Part shown: positions 8,101 through 16,294 of the stretch, in pieces
How the letters are laid out: the number at the start of each line of letters is the position of its first letter
Numbering within the stretch: position 1 is the stretch's first letter
DNA from: Alkalicoccus sp.
Lineage (GTDB): Bacteria > Bacillota > Bacilli > Bacillales > Salisediminibacteriaceae
DNA length: 50,174 nt
Assembly: GCA_007692495.1 (NCBI GenBank)
Contig: REBZ01000135.1
Location: 1-50,174, forward strand
Direction: 5' to 3'
Notes under the pieces: generated by a model
Database searches by the model: none
What the model was told of the DNA's origin: nothing
The model's input: the letters and a program-made list of their open reading frames with translations, nothing else
Translations under genes and position numbers: made by a program

Positions 8101-8553
8101 ATGGATAATAACCAAATAAAACAGGAAGTGGAACAGCACATCGTCGATTTTATGATCACGCTGCAGCACGAGTTTGGAAGCACCGTGGACGCCGGGCTTT
8201 CCCCGAACCAGCAGCTTGTTCTTTATTTGATCGGTACGAAGAAAGTGTGCCGGGTCAAGGAGCTTGCCAGCTGTATGAATGTGTCCGCCAGTGCCGTCAG
8301 CCAGATGATGGCTAAGCTGGACCAGCTGAAACTTGTGGAGCGCTGTGTGGATGAAGAGAACCGGCGCAACACAGTTCTCCGTCTTCTGCCGGAAGGCGAA
8401 AAGCTGCTCGGAAAAATGGAGGAGCAGCGCCATACGATCATGGATCGTTATCTTTCGGACCTTTCGGAAAAAGATTTAAAAGTAGTACACGACGTTTTTT
8501 CCAACCTGCAGAGGCAGGCGGAAGAAAACAGCAGGGAAGGGGAAACAACATGA
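8101..8553 (+). CDS. MarR family transcriptional regulator
   Basis: Winged-helix repressor of 150 residues. The HTH lies at about 50-75 (VKELASCMNVSASAVSQMMAKL) followed by the wing with DEENRRNTVLRLLPEG, the MarR D-x-R-x-x-x-x-x-L-T-like motif. I choose the ATG at 8101 because GGGGTG sits just upstream; an ATG at 8089 would add four residues but lacks a ribosome binding site. Its stop overlaps the start of the RND pump gene (ATGA), so the two are one operon and this regulator very likely controls the pump. Confidence 0.9.
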   Translation: MDNNQIKQEVEQHIVDFMITLQHEFGSTVDAGLSPNQQLVLYLIGTKKVCRVKELASCMNVSASAVSQMMAKLDQLKLVERCVDEENRRNTVLRLLPEGEKLLGKMEEQRHTIMDRYLSDLSEKDLKVVHDVFSNLQRQAEENSREGETT

Positions 8554-11500
8554 AAATAACCAACTTTTCGATCCGCCGGCCGGTTTTTACGCTCGTTACT
8601 ATGGCTTTATTTCTCGTACTCGGATTCGTTTCACTGACGAATATTCCTTTGAAGCTTCTGCCGGATATTGATGCGCCGATTGCCGCTGTCGTTACATCCT
8701 ACGATGACGCCGGGCCGCAGGAAGTGACAGACGGAGTTTCTATACCGATGGAGCAGAGTCTGTCGACGGTGCCCGGGCTGAACACGATCAGCACTATTTC
8801 CATGGAAGGACAGTCGCTTACTGTACTGGAATTTTCATGGACGACGTCCATCGATGATGTCGAAAACGATATTATTACTTCCATGAACCAGGCCCAGCTT
8901 CCGTCAGGTGCCGGGAATCCTCAGTTTATCAAGCTTGATCCGGATCAGTTCCCTATCATTCAGTTGTCTTTGTCATCTTCGGGGGATGAGGACATCGACA
9001 ATCTCGTCGCTGACCTGGAAAATGATCTGCTGCGGGTCGAAGGGGTCGCGTCCATCGATCTCGACGGAGAAGCCGTGGAGGAAGTGGCCATCACCCTTGA
9101 TCAGGATGAGCTGACCGATAACGGGCTCGATCAGAGTGATGTTGTCCAGACCCTGCAGTCGCATAACGTCACGGCTCCGGGTGGTGTGACGGAGGATGAA
9201 GGCGACGAATTGACAGCAAGAGTCGTGTACGAACTGACATCCATAGAAGAAATCGAGGAAATTGTCCTCTCGGAAACACCGGCAGAAGACGGCGAAGACA
9301 CGGAAACCGTCACACTTAACGACGTGGCGGATGTCGAGCGGTCACCGGAGCCGGTGGACGTCATTACGCGTACAAATCAGGACGATGCGATCCTCATGAG
9401 CGTCCAGCAGCAGTCCCAGGCGAATACGGCGACTGTTGCGTCAGACTTCATGGACGAACTCGACCGCCTCTTGGATACGAATAATTACGAAGAAATAGAA
9501 GCGGACGTGTTGTTTAACCAGGGAGAATACGTGGAGCAGGCTGTAAGCAGCGTTTCTCTTGCCCTGATCGGCGGGGGAATCATTGCGATGACCGTACTGT
9601 TTTTCTTTTTGAGAAGCATTAAAACACCACTGTTAATCGGTATTGCCATACCCTTTTCTGTCATCGTCACGTTCGTACTGCTGTATTTTACGAACTTTTC
9701 ATTAAACATAATGACGCTCGGCGGACTTGCACTCGGGATCGGGATGCTTGTCGATAACTCGATCGTCGTGATCGAAAATATTTACCGGCATCTGTCGATG
9801 AAAAAAACGCCGAAGCAGGCTGCCGCGGACGGAACAAAAGAAGTCGCTACGGCAATTATTGCCAGTACGTTGACGACGATTTCAGTTTTCCTTCCTGTCG
9901 TCTTTATCAGCGGGATTGTCGGCAACCTCTTCCGGGAATTTGCTCTGACCGTAGCTTTCAGCCTCCTGGCATCGCTTGCTGTTGCACTGACGGTCGTGCC
10001 GATGCTTGCGAGCCGATGGCTGAAGGAGCCGGAGGAAAACGTCGAGGAAAAAAGGCAGAAATCGCGCTTTGTCCGGTTCTTTGACCGCTCGGCCCGCTGG
10101 TCGCTGAAAAACCGGCTGCTTGTTTTTATTGCGACCATTATTCTGCTTGTCGGTGGAGGTGCCGGTCTGACAACGGTCGGAACAGAATTCCTTCCGGCAA
10201 CGGACGAAAGCTTTCTGCAGATTGAAATCGAAAATGAGCCGGGTACCCCTCTGGCAGAAACGTTTGAAGACGTTCAGGCGATAGAGGAGGAGCTGGATGG
10301 TCTTCAGGAAATACAAAGCTATACGACAGTTACCGGATCCGCAGGAGATCAGGGCCCGATGAGTGGAAGCGGCCAGGGCCATGAAGCAGTGGTTTACGTC
10401 GCACTCGTCCCTGTAGGAGAGCGGGACATTTCCACCCTCGACTTTTCGGAGGAAATCCGGCGGGACGTTGAAGGAGCAGCTCCGGACGCAGAAATAACAA
10501 TGTCCGTGGACGCGTCCTTCGGCGGTGACCCGAACACCTTCTCCTTCGACCTCCTTGATTCCAATTCGCAGCGCCTTGAGGAAATCGCGGATGATCTGCA
10601 GGAGGAATTTGAGGACCGGAGTGAGCTTACGGAAGTAACGAATTCCTTCGATGAAACGATTCCGGAGCTTCAGCTGCAGGTGGACGCCGATGCTGCCCGC
10701 GAGGAAGGTCTGACACCGGCAGAGATTGCCGAGCAGGTGGATAACAAAACCGGCGGCGTACAGGCAACGCAGATCGTTACAGAAGACAGCGACGTGCTTG
10801 CAGTCAACGTGCGCTACGAAGACGAATTTACCGAAACGAGCGAAGCACTTGAAGATCTGCAGCTTCGTAATCAGGAAGGCGGATTTACCGCGCTTTCCGA
10901 TGTGGCGGACGTGGAGCGAGGGGAAAGTCCGGAAACGATCAACCGGATCGACCAGGAAGAAGCGGTGCAGTTTTCCCTTACCTATACGACAGACAATACG
11001 CTGAATGAGATCAATGACCTTGTCCAGGAAACGATCGACGACTACGGTCTTCCGAATGAAACAACCGTTTCCTACACCGGGGATCAGCAGCTGCTGGAAG
11101 ATGCGATTGCCGACTTGATGCTCGCGTTAATCCTTGCGATTATTTTCGTGTATTTCGTGCTGGCAGCCCAGTTTGAATCCTTGAAGTATCCGTTTGTCGT
11201 CATGTTTACAGTGCCGCTCGTTCTTATCGGCGTAACGCTCGCACTCAGCCTGACGAGAACACCGATCAGCATTACCGCCTTTATCGGTCTGATCGTCCTT
11301 GTCGGCATCGTCGTTAACAATGCGATCGTTCTCGTAGACTACATTAACCGTCAGAAAGAATATGGACTGAAAAGTTTTGACGCCATCGTGGAAGGAGTTA
11401 AAGACCGGGCACGGCCGATTTTAATGACGGCTTCAACGACCATCCTGGCGCTCATTCCGCTCGCTTTAGGCTTCGGGGAAGGGGCGGAAATCCAGCAGCC

Positions 11501-11882
11501 GCTTGCGGTAACTGTTATCGGCGGTATGGTCAGCGCCACGTTCCTGACGCTAGTGCTGATACCGGTTGTGTACAGTTTCTTTGATAAAGACACGCGTCAT
11601 TTGAACAAGAAATTTATGACAACCGACGGACGCCTCATTCCGGCGTACCTGCTTGAAGCAGAAAAGCCGGAGGAAACCGCCGGACAGAAGCTCCCGGCAT
11701 CGGAAAAATCGGAACGTCAGGAAATATCCGGCTATTACCGCGAGCTCGATGAAGCACCTGATGCGGACACGCCGTCAAAAGCTGAAAATGAAGAAGGCAG
11801 CGGCGGGAAAAACGAATCCATGTCAAAAGATGAACTGATCGAAGTGCTTGAAGAACTGATCAGAAGAAACAATAAAAAATAA
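8550..11882 (+). CDS. swrC: RND efflux permease, SwrC/AcrB family
   Basis: Large inner-membrane pump of 1110 residues, the HAE1/AcrB type found in Firmicutes without a periplasm (SwrC/YerP of B. subtilis, surfactin self-resistance). Seen: N-terminal helix then two large extracytoplasmic loops, GIGMLVDNSIVVIENI in TM4 with one acidic residue where AcrB has Asp-Asp, and VLVGIVVNNAIVLVDYINR in TM10. The sequence is very acidic in the outer loops. The C-terminus has an added hydrophilic tail of about 80 residues ending in ELIEVLEELIRRNNKK, longer than usual. Start overlaps marR by four bases. Terminated at 11914. Confidence 0.93.
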   Translation: MKITNFSIRRPVFTLVTMALFLVLGFVSLTNIPLKLLPDIDAPIAAVVTSYDDAGPQEVTDGVSIPMEQSLSTVPGLNTISTISMEGQSLTVLEFSWTTSIDDVENDIITSMNQAQLPSGAGNPQFIKLDPDQFPIIQLSLSSSGDEDIDNLVADLENDLLRVEGVASIDLDGEAVEEVAITLDQDELTDNGLDQSDVVQTLQSHNVTAPGGVTEDEGDELTARVVYELTSIEEIEEIVLSETPAEDGEDTETVTLNDVADVERSPEPVDVITRTNQDDAILMSVQQQSQANTATVASDFMDELDRLLDTNNYEEIEADVLFNQGEYVEQAVSSVSLALIGGGIIAMTVLFFFLRSIKTPLLIGIAIPFSVIVTFVLLYFTNFSLNIMTLGGLALGIGMLVDNSIVVIENIYRHLSMKKTPKQAAADGTKEVATAIIASTLTTISVFLPVVFISGIVGNLFREFALTVAFSLLASLAVALTVVPMLASRWLKEPEENVEEKRQKSRFVRFFDRSARWSLKNRLLVFIATIILLVGGGAGLTTVGTEFLPATDESFLQIEIENEPGTPLAETFEDVQAIEEELDGLQEIQSYTTVTGSAGDQGPMSGSGQGHEAVVYVALVPVGERDISTLDFSEEIRRDVEGAAPDAEITMSVDASFGGDPNTFSFDLLDSNSQRLEEIADDLQEEFEDRSELTEVTNSFDETIPELQLQVDADAAREEGLTPAEIAEQVDNKTGGVQATQIVTEDSDVLAVNVRYEDEFTETSEALEDLQLRNQEGGFTALSDVADVERGESPETINRIDQEEAVQFSLTYTTDNTLNEINDLVQETIDDYGLPNETTVSYTGDQQLLEDAIADLMLALILAIIFVYFVLAAQFESLKYPFVVMFTVPLVLIGVTLALSLTRTPISITAFIGLIVLVGIVVNNAIVLVDYINRQKEYGLKSFDAIVEGVKDRARPILMTASTTILALIPLALGFGEGAEIQQPLAVTVIGGMVSATFLTLVLIPVVYSFFDKDTRHLNKKFMTTDGRLIPAYLLEAEKPEETAGQKLPASEKSERQEISGYYRELDEAPDADTPSKAENEEGSGGKNESMSKDELIEVLEELIRRNNKK

Positions 11883-11913
11883 TCGGCGTATCGAAAACTA
11901 ATACGGTTCTGCC

Positions 11914-11942
11914 CAAAAGACACCTCCAGGGGTGTCTTTTTT
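11914..11942 (+). terminator. Terminator of the marR-RND operon
   Basis: AAAGACACC and GGTGTCTTT pair around TCCAGG and run into six T. Confidence 0.85.
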
Positions 11943-12054
11943 GGAAAAGTGTCCGTTACTTTGGACATGAATCAGAGCGGATCTCTAACTTTTTCTGGTC
12001 ATGGAAGTAGGTTTTTTGTATGATGTAGAAAGAAGAAGCGGGGGAGGGATGAGG

Positions 12055-12696
12055 ATGTCACCTATGAAAAAAATATATTTCTCCATGGCTGCCGCTGGCG
12101 TACTTTTTACTATCGGATGTTCAGACAGCGAAGAAGCCCATCAGAGCGGGGATCTGAATGAAGAAACGATGGATGAGACAAGAGCCGAGCTCGCGGCGCA
12201 GCTGGAGGAATCTGAAAACCGCAGAGAAGAGCTGGAAGAAGAAGTACTCGATCTGCGGGAGGAAAACCTGGAATTAAAAGACGACGTCCTCACCTATAAA
12301 CAGCAGGTGATCGACCAGCAGCAGGAATTCGATGAAGATATCCGTCTGCGGACGAGTCTGCAGCAGCAGGCAAAGAATTTCTTTCACGCCATGCACGAGC
12401 GGAATATGGAAGAGCTGGAGGAGCTGACCGGTGAAGAGCTTCTCGTAGAGGAAGAAGAGGAGCTGTTCCGTATTGAAGGCGATGACAAAAGCGGACGGTC
12501 CTTTCATTTTATGCAGCTGGATCGCACACATTTTGTTTATCAGCGCGGCATGCAGACCTCCGAGGACCGGGCAGTTGCAGAATATGAATTTTATGCAGCG
12601 GACGAAGACACGATCAGCCGCACAGGTATCGTCGAGCTGACGTTCGAACCGGAGGACGAGGACTGGAATATCACGTCCATCGCCTACATTAACTAA
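12055..12696 (+). CDS. Coiled-coil lipoprotein of unknown function
   Basis: Exported lipoprotein of about 213 residues. A signal peptide MKKIYFSMAAAGVLF is followed by the lipobox FTIGC. Residues 30-110 form a strongly acidic coiled coil (EELEEEVLDLREENLELKDD) and the C-terminal ~100 residues look like a small SnoaL/NTF2-like alpha+beta domain, a tentative reading. GGGGGAGGG ends six bases before the ATG at 12055; ATG codons at 12049 and 12064 are alternatives, and the frame is open upstream to 12001. Surrounded by terminators, it is monocistronic. Confidence 0.7.
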   Translation: MSPMKKIYFSMAAAGVLFTIGCSDSEEAHQSGDLNEETMDETRAELAAQLEESENRREELEEEVLDLREENLELKDDVLTYKQQVIDQQQEFDEDIRLRTSLQQQAKNFFHAMHERNMEELEELTGEELLVEEEEELFRIEGDDKSGRSFHFMQLDRTHFVYQRGMQTSEDRAVAEYEFYAADEDTISRTGIVELTFEPEDEDWNITSIAYIN

Positions 12697-12717
12697 TAAT
12701 AATCTGACTCAAATAGA

Positions 12718-12757
12718 GGCCGCTGGAAGCTTTTTTGCTTCCAGCGGCCTTTTTTTA
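12718..12757 (+). terminator. Strong terminator
   Basis: GGCCGCTGGAAGC and GCTTCCAGCGGCC form a perfect 13-bp stem with a T6 loop, followed by T8. Confidence 0.92.
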
Positions 12758-12911
12758 TTAGATGATTGTCGCGAACCTGTTTCTTCTTTCGAAAGCTGCT
12801 GCCGGATATACGCATGCTGGATTTCCCATCTTTCATGTTTTACGGGTCAATCAAGACCGTACTGTCTATATCATTTACATGAAAGGGAGGAAACAGACAT
12901 CGCGTTGATCT

Positions 12912-13589
12912 TCAAGGCTCCATGCGGTGTTCGATACTGCCGACGTCCTTTGAAGCTGTGAGAGCTGCTATGACAGCGTCAGCAACAGCTTCCGGCGTGA
13001 GTCCGGATTTCTTTTCGGAAGCGGCGACGCCGGCAAAATCGGTCTGCACCAGCCCGGGGGACACCGTTGATACGCGGATGCCATGTTCTCTTCCTTCTTC
13101 GTTCATGGTTGCGGAGAGACCACGCAGTCCCCATTTGCTTGCACAGTAGGCGGAGGCTCCCGGTCTCGTGACATAGCCGAGATTCGAGGCTACATTGACG
13201 ATCTCCCCACCACCGGCTGCCTTCATCCATCGGTATACTTGCTGGGACAAAATAAAAACACCACGCAGGTTCGTATTCAGCTGCGCATCCCATTCTTCCA
13301 ATGTCAGTTCCTCAAATGGTTTGAACGAGCCGACACCGGCATTGTTGACCAGTCCATTTATTTCGCCGCAAGTTGAGTGGCACTGCTTGACAGCAGCTGC
13401 AGCTTCCTCTGGATTGTTCACGTCACAAGGGGTGCCAAAAAGTCGGCTGTGATTTAATTCTTCCTGGAGTGCTTCCAGAGAAGTTTTTGTTCTGGATACT
13501 GCAAATACGGTATCGCCTCTTTCCAGCAGCTTCTTCGTCACTTCTTTCCCAATGCCTCTCGTTCCACCGGTGACTATATAGATTGCCAT
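12912..13589 (-). CDS. Short-chain dehydrogenase/reductase
   Basis: NAD(P)-dependent SDR of 225 residues. Cofactor motif TGGTRGIG at 7-14, NNAG near 87, and catalytic S (NVASNLG) with YCASK near 147. The substrate cannot be told. The frame is open for 96 codons upstream, but AGGAGGAA ends seven bases before the ATG at 13589, with another ATG two codons earlier, so the long N-terminal extension is not real. No hydrophobic segment. It is convergent with the lipoprotein gene and divergent from the SpoIIAA-like gene. Confidence 0.88.
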   Translation of the reverse strand: MAIYIVTGGTRGIGKEVTKKLLERGDTVFAVSRTKTSLEALQEELNHSRLFGTPCDVNNPEEAAAAVKQCHSTCGEINGLVNNAGVGSFKPFEELTLEEWDAQLNTNLRGVFILSQQVYRWMKAAGGGEIVNVASNLGYVTRPGASAYCASKWGLRGLSATMNEEGREHGIRVSTVSPGLVQTDFAGVAASEKKSGLTPEAVADAVIAALTASKDVGSIEHRMEP

Positions 13590-13664
13590 CGTCATTCCTC
13601 CTCTGTGTCTGCGCGTTTCTTCAACGGCTCCCTTTAAGTATATACGGAAAGCCTTTACACAGAA

Positions 13665-13710
13665 AGGAGGAGGTGGAATGTAAAAAAAATGCGGGATGCT
13701 GCATTTTTTT
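13665..13710 (+). other. Strong RBS with start-stop codon and hairpin
   Basis: A near-perfect ribosome binding site (AAAGGAGGAGGT, 13663-13674) is followed by ATG-TAA (13678-13683) and then by a 10-bp A/T-rich hairpin (AAAAAAATGC...GCATTTTTTT). A second ATG at 13689 opens a 22-codon frame whose stop (13755) touches the ribosome binding site of the next gene. This could be a leader controlling the SpoIIAA-like gene, or a decayed gene start. Confidence 0.35.
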
Positions 13711-13771
13711 GTTTGAACCCGGGCGACAGCGTGAATAGTGCGTGGGAAAGATATTAAAGGAGGTACAAACG

Positions 13772-14134
13772 ATGCTCGTATGCCAGACAGGAAATGCTCC
13801 GAATATTGTAGAGTACTTTGTGCAGGGAAAACTTTCGGAAGGAGAAAATAAAGAGCTGCTGACAGATTTGGAGGCAAGGATAAAGGAGCACGGAGAAGTA
13901 CACCTGCTCGTCGTCGTGGAAGTCATTCCAACGGTAGATCTCTCCGCTGTCCCGGACCGTTTATCCTTTACGAAAGATAACCTCAGCGATATCGGCCGCT
14001 ATGCACTCGTATCCGATTCCAAGATCGTTGATGCTGCTGCGGCTCTGTACGACAATGTTACGGAAATCGACTTTCAAACGTTCGCACCAGACAAAACGCA
14101 GGAAGCAAGAACATGGGTCGAAGCGGGAGCCTGA
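13772..14134 (+). CDS. SpoIIAA-like (STAS-related) protein
   Basis: The 120-residue protein follows the SpoIIAA-like family (PF11964): a beta strand HLLVVVEVIPTVDLS in the middle, then a helix and the late strand RYALVSDSKIVDAAAALYD, ending in the helix EARTWVEAG. Members are cytoplasmic, have a STAS/CRAL-TRIO-like fold, and unknown function. Start chosen at 13772 because AAAGGAGGT (13757-13765) lies seven bases upstream; the frame extends to a GTG at 13742. A phased-repeat array follows 137 bp after the stop with no obvious terminator between. Confidence 0.8.
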   Translation: MLVCQTGNAPNIVEYFVQGKLSEGENKELLTDLEARIKEHGEVHLLVVVEVIPTVDLSAVPDRLSFTKDNLSDIGRYALVSDSKIVDAAAALYDNVTEIDFQTFAPDKTQEARTWVEAGA

Positions 14135-14270
14135 TACCACGTCTCCCGGACCTTTTAGGGTGAATCCTTATTTATTACTTTGCAGGAAAGTATCAGATGT
14201 CATAGCAGGATGACGGTGCTTTTGTTCGGAAGGAGACTTTATTCTGAAGCGGGTTATGGTAAAGCGGATG

Positions 14271-14434
14271 ATGATTAATGGCGGTTCTGTAATGATTAAT
14301 TCGCCGTCGGAGAAGGCTTATAAAGATTAAAAGCTGCCTGTATTGATTAATCGGTTCCTTAATGATAAAACAAACGGTTATAATGATTGATCGGTACCCA
14401 TTAATGACAATGAGTCTTTTTATAATGATTAAAA
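14271..14434 (+). repeat. Phased TAATGATTAA array, copy 1 (type II)
   Basis: Eight degenerate units resembling TTATAATGATTAA have their ATGATTA cores at 14271, 14292, 14323, 14343, 14362, 14383, 14404 and 14425, giving steps of 21, 31, 20, 19, 21, 21 and 21 bp. Spacers between units are GC-richer and mostly unrelated. The array lies between convergent genes, oriented with the left gene, and is followed after about 20 bp by the hairpin at 14452. The first units and the 31-bp step match the copy at 28275 in reverse orientation. Confidence 0.85.
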
Positions 14435-14451
14435 CCACCGGCTTCTCACAG

Positions 14452-14486
14452 AAAGAGGCTGCCCCGACGAACAGGGCAGCCTCTTT
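14452..14486. terminator. Bidirectional terminator
   Basis: AAAGAGGCTGCCC and GGGCAGCCTCTTT form a perfect 13-bp stem. It serves the minus-strand operon on its right and ends the array region on its left. Confidence 0.85.
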
Positions 14487-14498
14487 AACATGGGAAAA

Positions 14499-14756
14499 CT
14501 AGTCGCTGCTCGAATAAATGAGTTTGTGTCCGGCAAAGATCGAGCACTGGACACGAAGGAGTCCGCCGCCGACACTTGCTTTCAGCGTTTCTTCGGAACC
14601 GTTTTCTGCCGGGAGCACGCCGTAAAGGGAACTCCGGAAAGAAAGCCCTTTGTTTTCATCCTGCAGGCTGCCATCGACATACAGCTTTTCTCCTTTGAAC
14701 CAGCGGTTTTCCACGACGATTTCTCTTCCTTTGTATGTTGTTTGAAAAATCTTCAC
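14499..14756 (-). CDS. Conserved small protein, last gene of YvrJ operon
   Basis: The 85-residue protein begins MKIFQTTYKGREIVVENRWF and has an alternating strand pattern with ENRWFKGEKLYVDGSLQDE and a Gly-rich centre, suggesting a small beta domain. I do not recognise a named family. AGGAGGTGCAC is just upstream of the ATG at 14756. It lies 65 bp downstream of the yvrJ-like gene in the same direction and carries the operon terminator, so it is probably cotranscribed with the three small genes before it. Confidence 0.65.
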   Translation of the reverse strand: MKIFQTTYKGREIVVENRWFKGEKLYVDGSLQDENKGLSFRSSLYGVLPAENGSEETLKASVGGGLLRVQCSIFAGHKLIYSSSD

Positions 14757-14821
14757 TGTGCACCTCCTGTAAGGACATCTCGTTTACAACGTACGAATCA
14801 GATAACAGAAAGTTTCCTCTT

Positions 14822-15013
14822 TCAGCTTAAATGTTTCGGTTCCTCTGACAGTTCGTCATTGGAAAGCGGAAGGGACGGCACGTCTGTCCGCTGGTGCAGC
14901 TGAAGAATCGACTGATTGATCAGATCCAGTTTTTTCTCCATTCTGTACAGAAGATAAAACGTAATCGTCATTGGAAAGCCGAACTCACTGAGGGCATGCA
15001 TCCATAGTTCCAT
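14822..15013 (-). CDS. YvrJ family protein
   Basis: The 63-residue peptide fits the YvrJ family (PF12841): a short N-terminal amphipathic stretch, then FGFPMTITFYLLYRMEKKLD, a single membrane span followed by the basic-acidic RMEKKLD motif typical of the family, and a hydrophilic tail. Function is unknown. AAAGGAGTAAC precedes the ATG at 15013. It follows the DUF2922 gene by about 70 bp in the same direction. Confidence 0.85.
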   Translation of the reverse strand: MELWMHALSEFGFPMTITFYLLYRMEKKLDLINQSILQLHQRTDVPSLPLSNDELSEEPKHLS

Positions 15014-15019
15014 CGGTTA

Positions 15020-15080
15020 CTCCTTTCTGCTCGTAAATGAAAAGAAAAAGAGCCGCCGCCCGGGGGCGGTGACCCTTTCC
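15020..15080 (-). terminator. Hairpin between DUF2922 gene and yvrJ
   Basis: GCCGCCGCCC and GGGGGCGGTGACC around 15051-15073 can pair imperfectly on the minus strand, before a run of A/T (AGAAAAAG on plus). It could act as an attenuator inside the operon. The fold is imperfect. Confidence 0.35.
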
Positions 15081-15086
15081 GTATTG

Positions 15087-15308
15087 TTATTCGCCGATTT
15101 CGATCGTTTCCACGTTACGTTCGACAAGACGTGCGCCCCGCTTGGCAACGAGGCTGCCATTGGATCCGTGAAAAACGTCTGCGGCGAGAATATCATCCAT
15201 CGCTTCCCGGACAGCAGCAGGATCCACCGGCTCTTTTGGATTGTCCACCGCAATGGTGGAGCTTGTTCCGGCATCGGTCGTAAAAAGCAGTTCCAGTCGT
15301 TTACTCAT
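15087..15308 (-). CDS. DUF2922 family protein
   Basis: The 73-residue protein matches DUF2922: N-terminal KRLELLFTTDAGTSSTIAVDNPKEPVD, then a helix REAMDDILAADVF and a terminal strand pair KRGARLVERNVETIEI. The fold is probably a small beta-rich domain that can oligomerise; function unknown. AGGAGGAATAGTG lies upstream of the ATG at 15308. It sits directly after the DUF1659 gene (15 bp) and before yvrJ, an arrangement widely repeated in Bacilli, so the three likely work together. Confidence 0.88.
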   Translation of the reverse strand: MSKRLELLFTTDAGTSSTIAVDNPKEPVDPAAVREAMDDILAADVFHGSNGSLVAKRGARLVERNVETIEIGE

Positions 15309-15322
15309 TCACTATTCCTCCT

Positions 15323-15535
15323 TTAGTTAGTCAGTTCGTATACGTTGTTACGCTCTACGCTGTAGAGAATGTGGCTCTGCAGTGAGGCAATTGCTTCTCC
15401 TGCTTTGTACAGATCATTGTCTTCCGACTGGGACTTGATGTTGCGGAAAGAACGCGTCTGAAACATCGTTTTTCCATCGTCGTCATAGCCTGCATTAAAT
15501 GTTAACACAAGGCGGGACTGTGTAAGAAAGTTCAT
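15323..15535 (-). CDS. DUF1659 family protein
   Basis: The 70-residue protein matches DUF1659: TQSRLVLTFNAGYDDDGKTMFQTRSFRNIKSQSEDNDLYKAGEAIASLQ and a hydrophobic C-terminal strand. The frame can be read six codons further upstream, but AAAGGAGGTG ends six bases before the ATG at 15535, so this is the start. It is the first gene of the DUF1659-DUF2922-YvrJ operon. Function is not known. Confidence 0.88.
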   Translation of the reverse strand: MNFLTQSRLVLTFNAGYDDDGKTMFQTRSFRNIKSQSEDNDLYKAGEAIASLQSHILYSVERNNVYELTN

Positions 15536-15652
15536 GTGCTCACCTCCTTTCACCTTCTATGTACACGAAAGAAAGAAAAGAGGAGGAAAGAAACTTGAAA
15601 TAAATGATAAAACAGGCGAAAATAAAAAAGACGGACAGAGGAGGATGAACGG

Positions 15653-16294
15653 ATGAAAATATTGTTAACAGGATTTGAACCTTTCGGGGACATGGCGGGG
15701 AATCCTTCCAGCGAACTGATCAAGTGGGCGGATAAGGAGCAGTTTGCAGGAGCGGACATTCGCACAGAAGCCCTGCCTGTCGTTTATAAAACATGCGCAG
15801 ACAAAGCGCTTCAGGCAGTGACGGAGTGGGAGCCGGACGCGGTGATCCATCTCGGTGTCGCAGCCGGACGAAGCCTCATCAATATAGAACGAATCGCAGT
15901 TAACGTGGAGGACGCCTCCGTACTCAGCGATAACAGCGGTGACAGCCCGAAGGACCGGCCCGTGGAAGAAGGAGGACCGGACGGCATCTTTGCGACGCTT
16001 CCGGTACGAAACGTTACCGACCGTCTTCAGGAAGCCGGGGTGCCTGCCGGACTTTCCTACAGCGCCGGGACGTATATATGCAACACGACATTGTACCGGA
16101 CGCTGAGGTTCATTGAAAAACAGGAGCTTTCTGTTCAGGCAGGATTTATTCACGTGCCGCTCACGCCGGAGCTTGCGGCAGAAAAGGGACTGCCCTCAAT
16201 GGATTTAAGCGTTCAGAAAAAAGCGCTGGCGTCGATTATTCAAACCGTCACTAAAGGGGGAGTCCGGAATGATCAAGGAAAAGTTAAGCTGTGA
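15653..16294 (+). CDS. pcp: Pyrrolidone-carboxylate peptidase
   Basis: Cysteine peptidase (C15) that removes N-terminal pyroglutamate from peptides, cytosolic. The 213 residues carry the catalytic triad E79 (INIERIAVN), C143 (SAGTYICNTTLY) and H167 (GFIHVPL), plus the N-terminal GFEPFGDMAGNPS motif. The start has AGAGGAGGATG upstream. Its 3' end overlaps the arsR start by 26 bases, so pcp and arsR are on one transcript, an unusual pairing. Confidence 0.95.
   Translation: MKILLTGFEPFGDMAGNPSSELIKWADKEQFAGADIRTEALPVVYKTCADKALQAVTEWEPDAVIHLGVAAGRSLINIERIAVNVEDASVLSDNSGDSPKDRPVEEGGPDGIFATLPVRNVTDRLQEAGVPAGLSYSAGTYICNTTLYRTLRFIEKQELSVQAGFIHVPLTPELAAEKGLPSMDLSVQKKALASIIQTVTKGGVRNDQGKVKL

Noticed and set aside
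13590-13877. N-terminal extension of the SDR gene up to 13877
   Set aside because: The ribosome site AGGAGGAA and the usual SDR start point to 13589; the extension overlaps the divergent gene's start.
14271-14434. CRISPR array
   Set aside because: Units are only 9-13 bp and degenerate, spacers about 10 bp, and no cas genes are present. The same holds for the other phased arrays.
14193-14438. 81-codon frame through array D
   Set aside because: It consists of the translated repeat units (INxYR-like), lacks start signals and is not preserved in the second copy, which has different steps.
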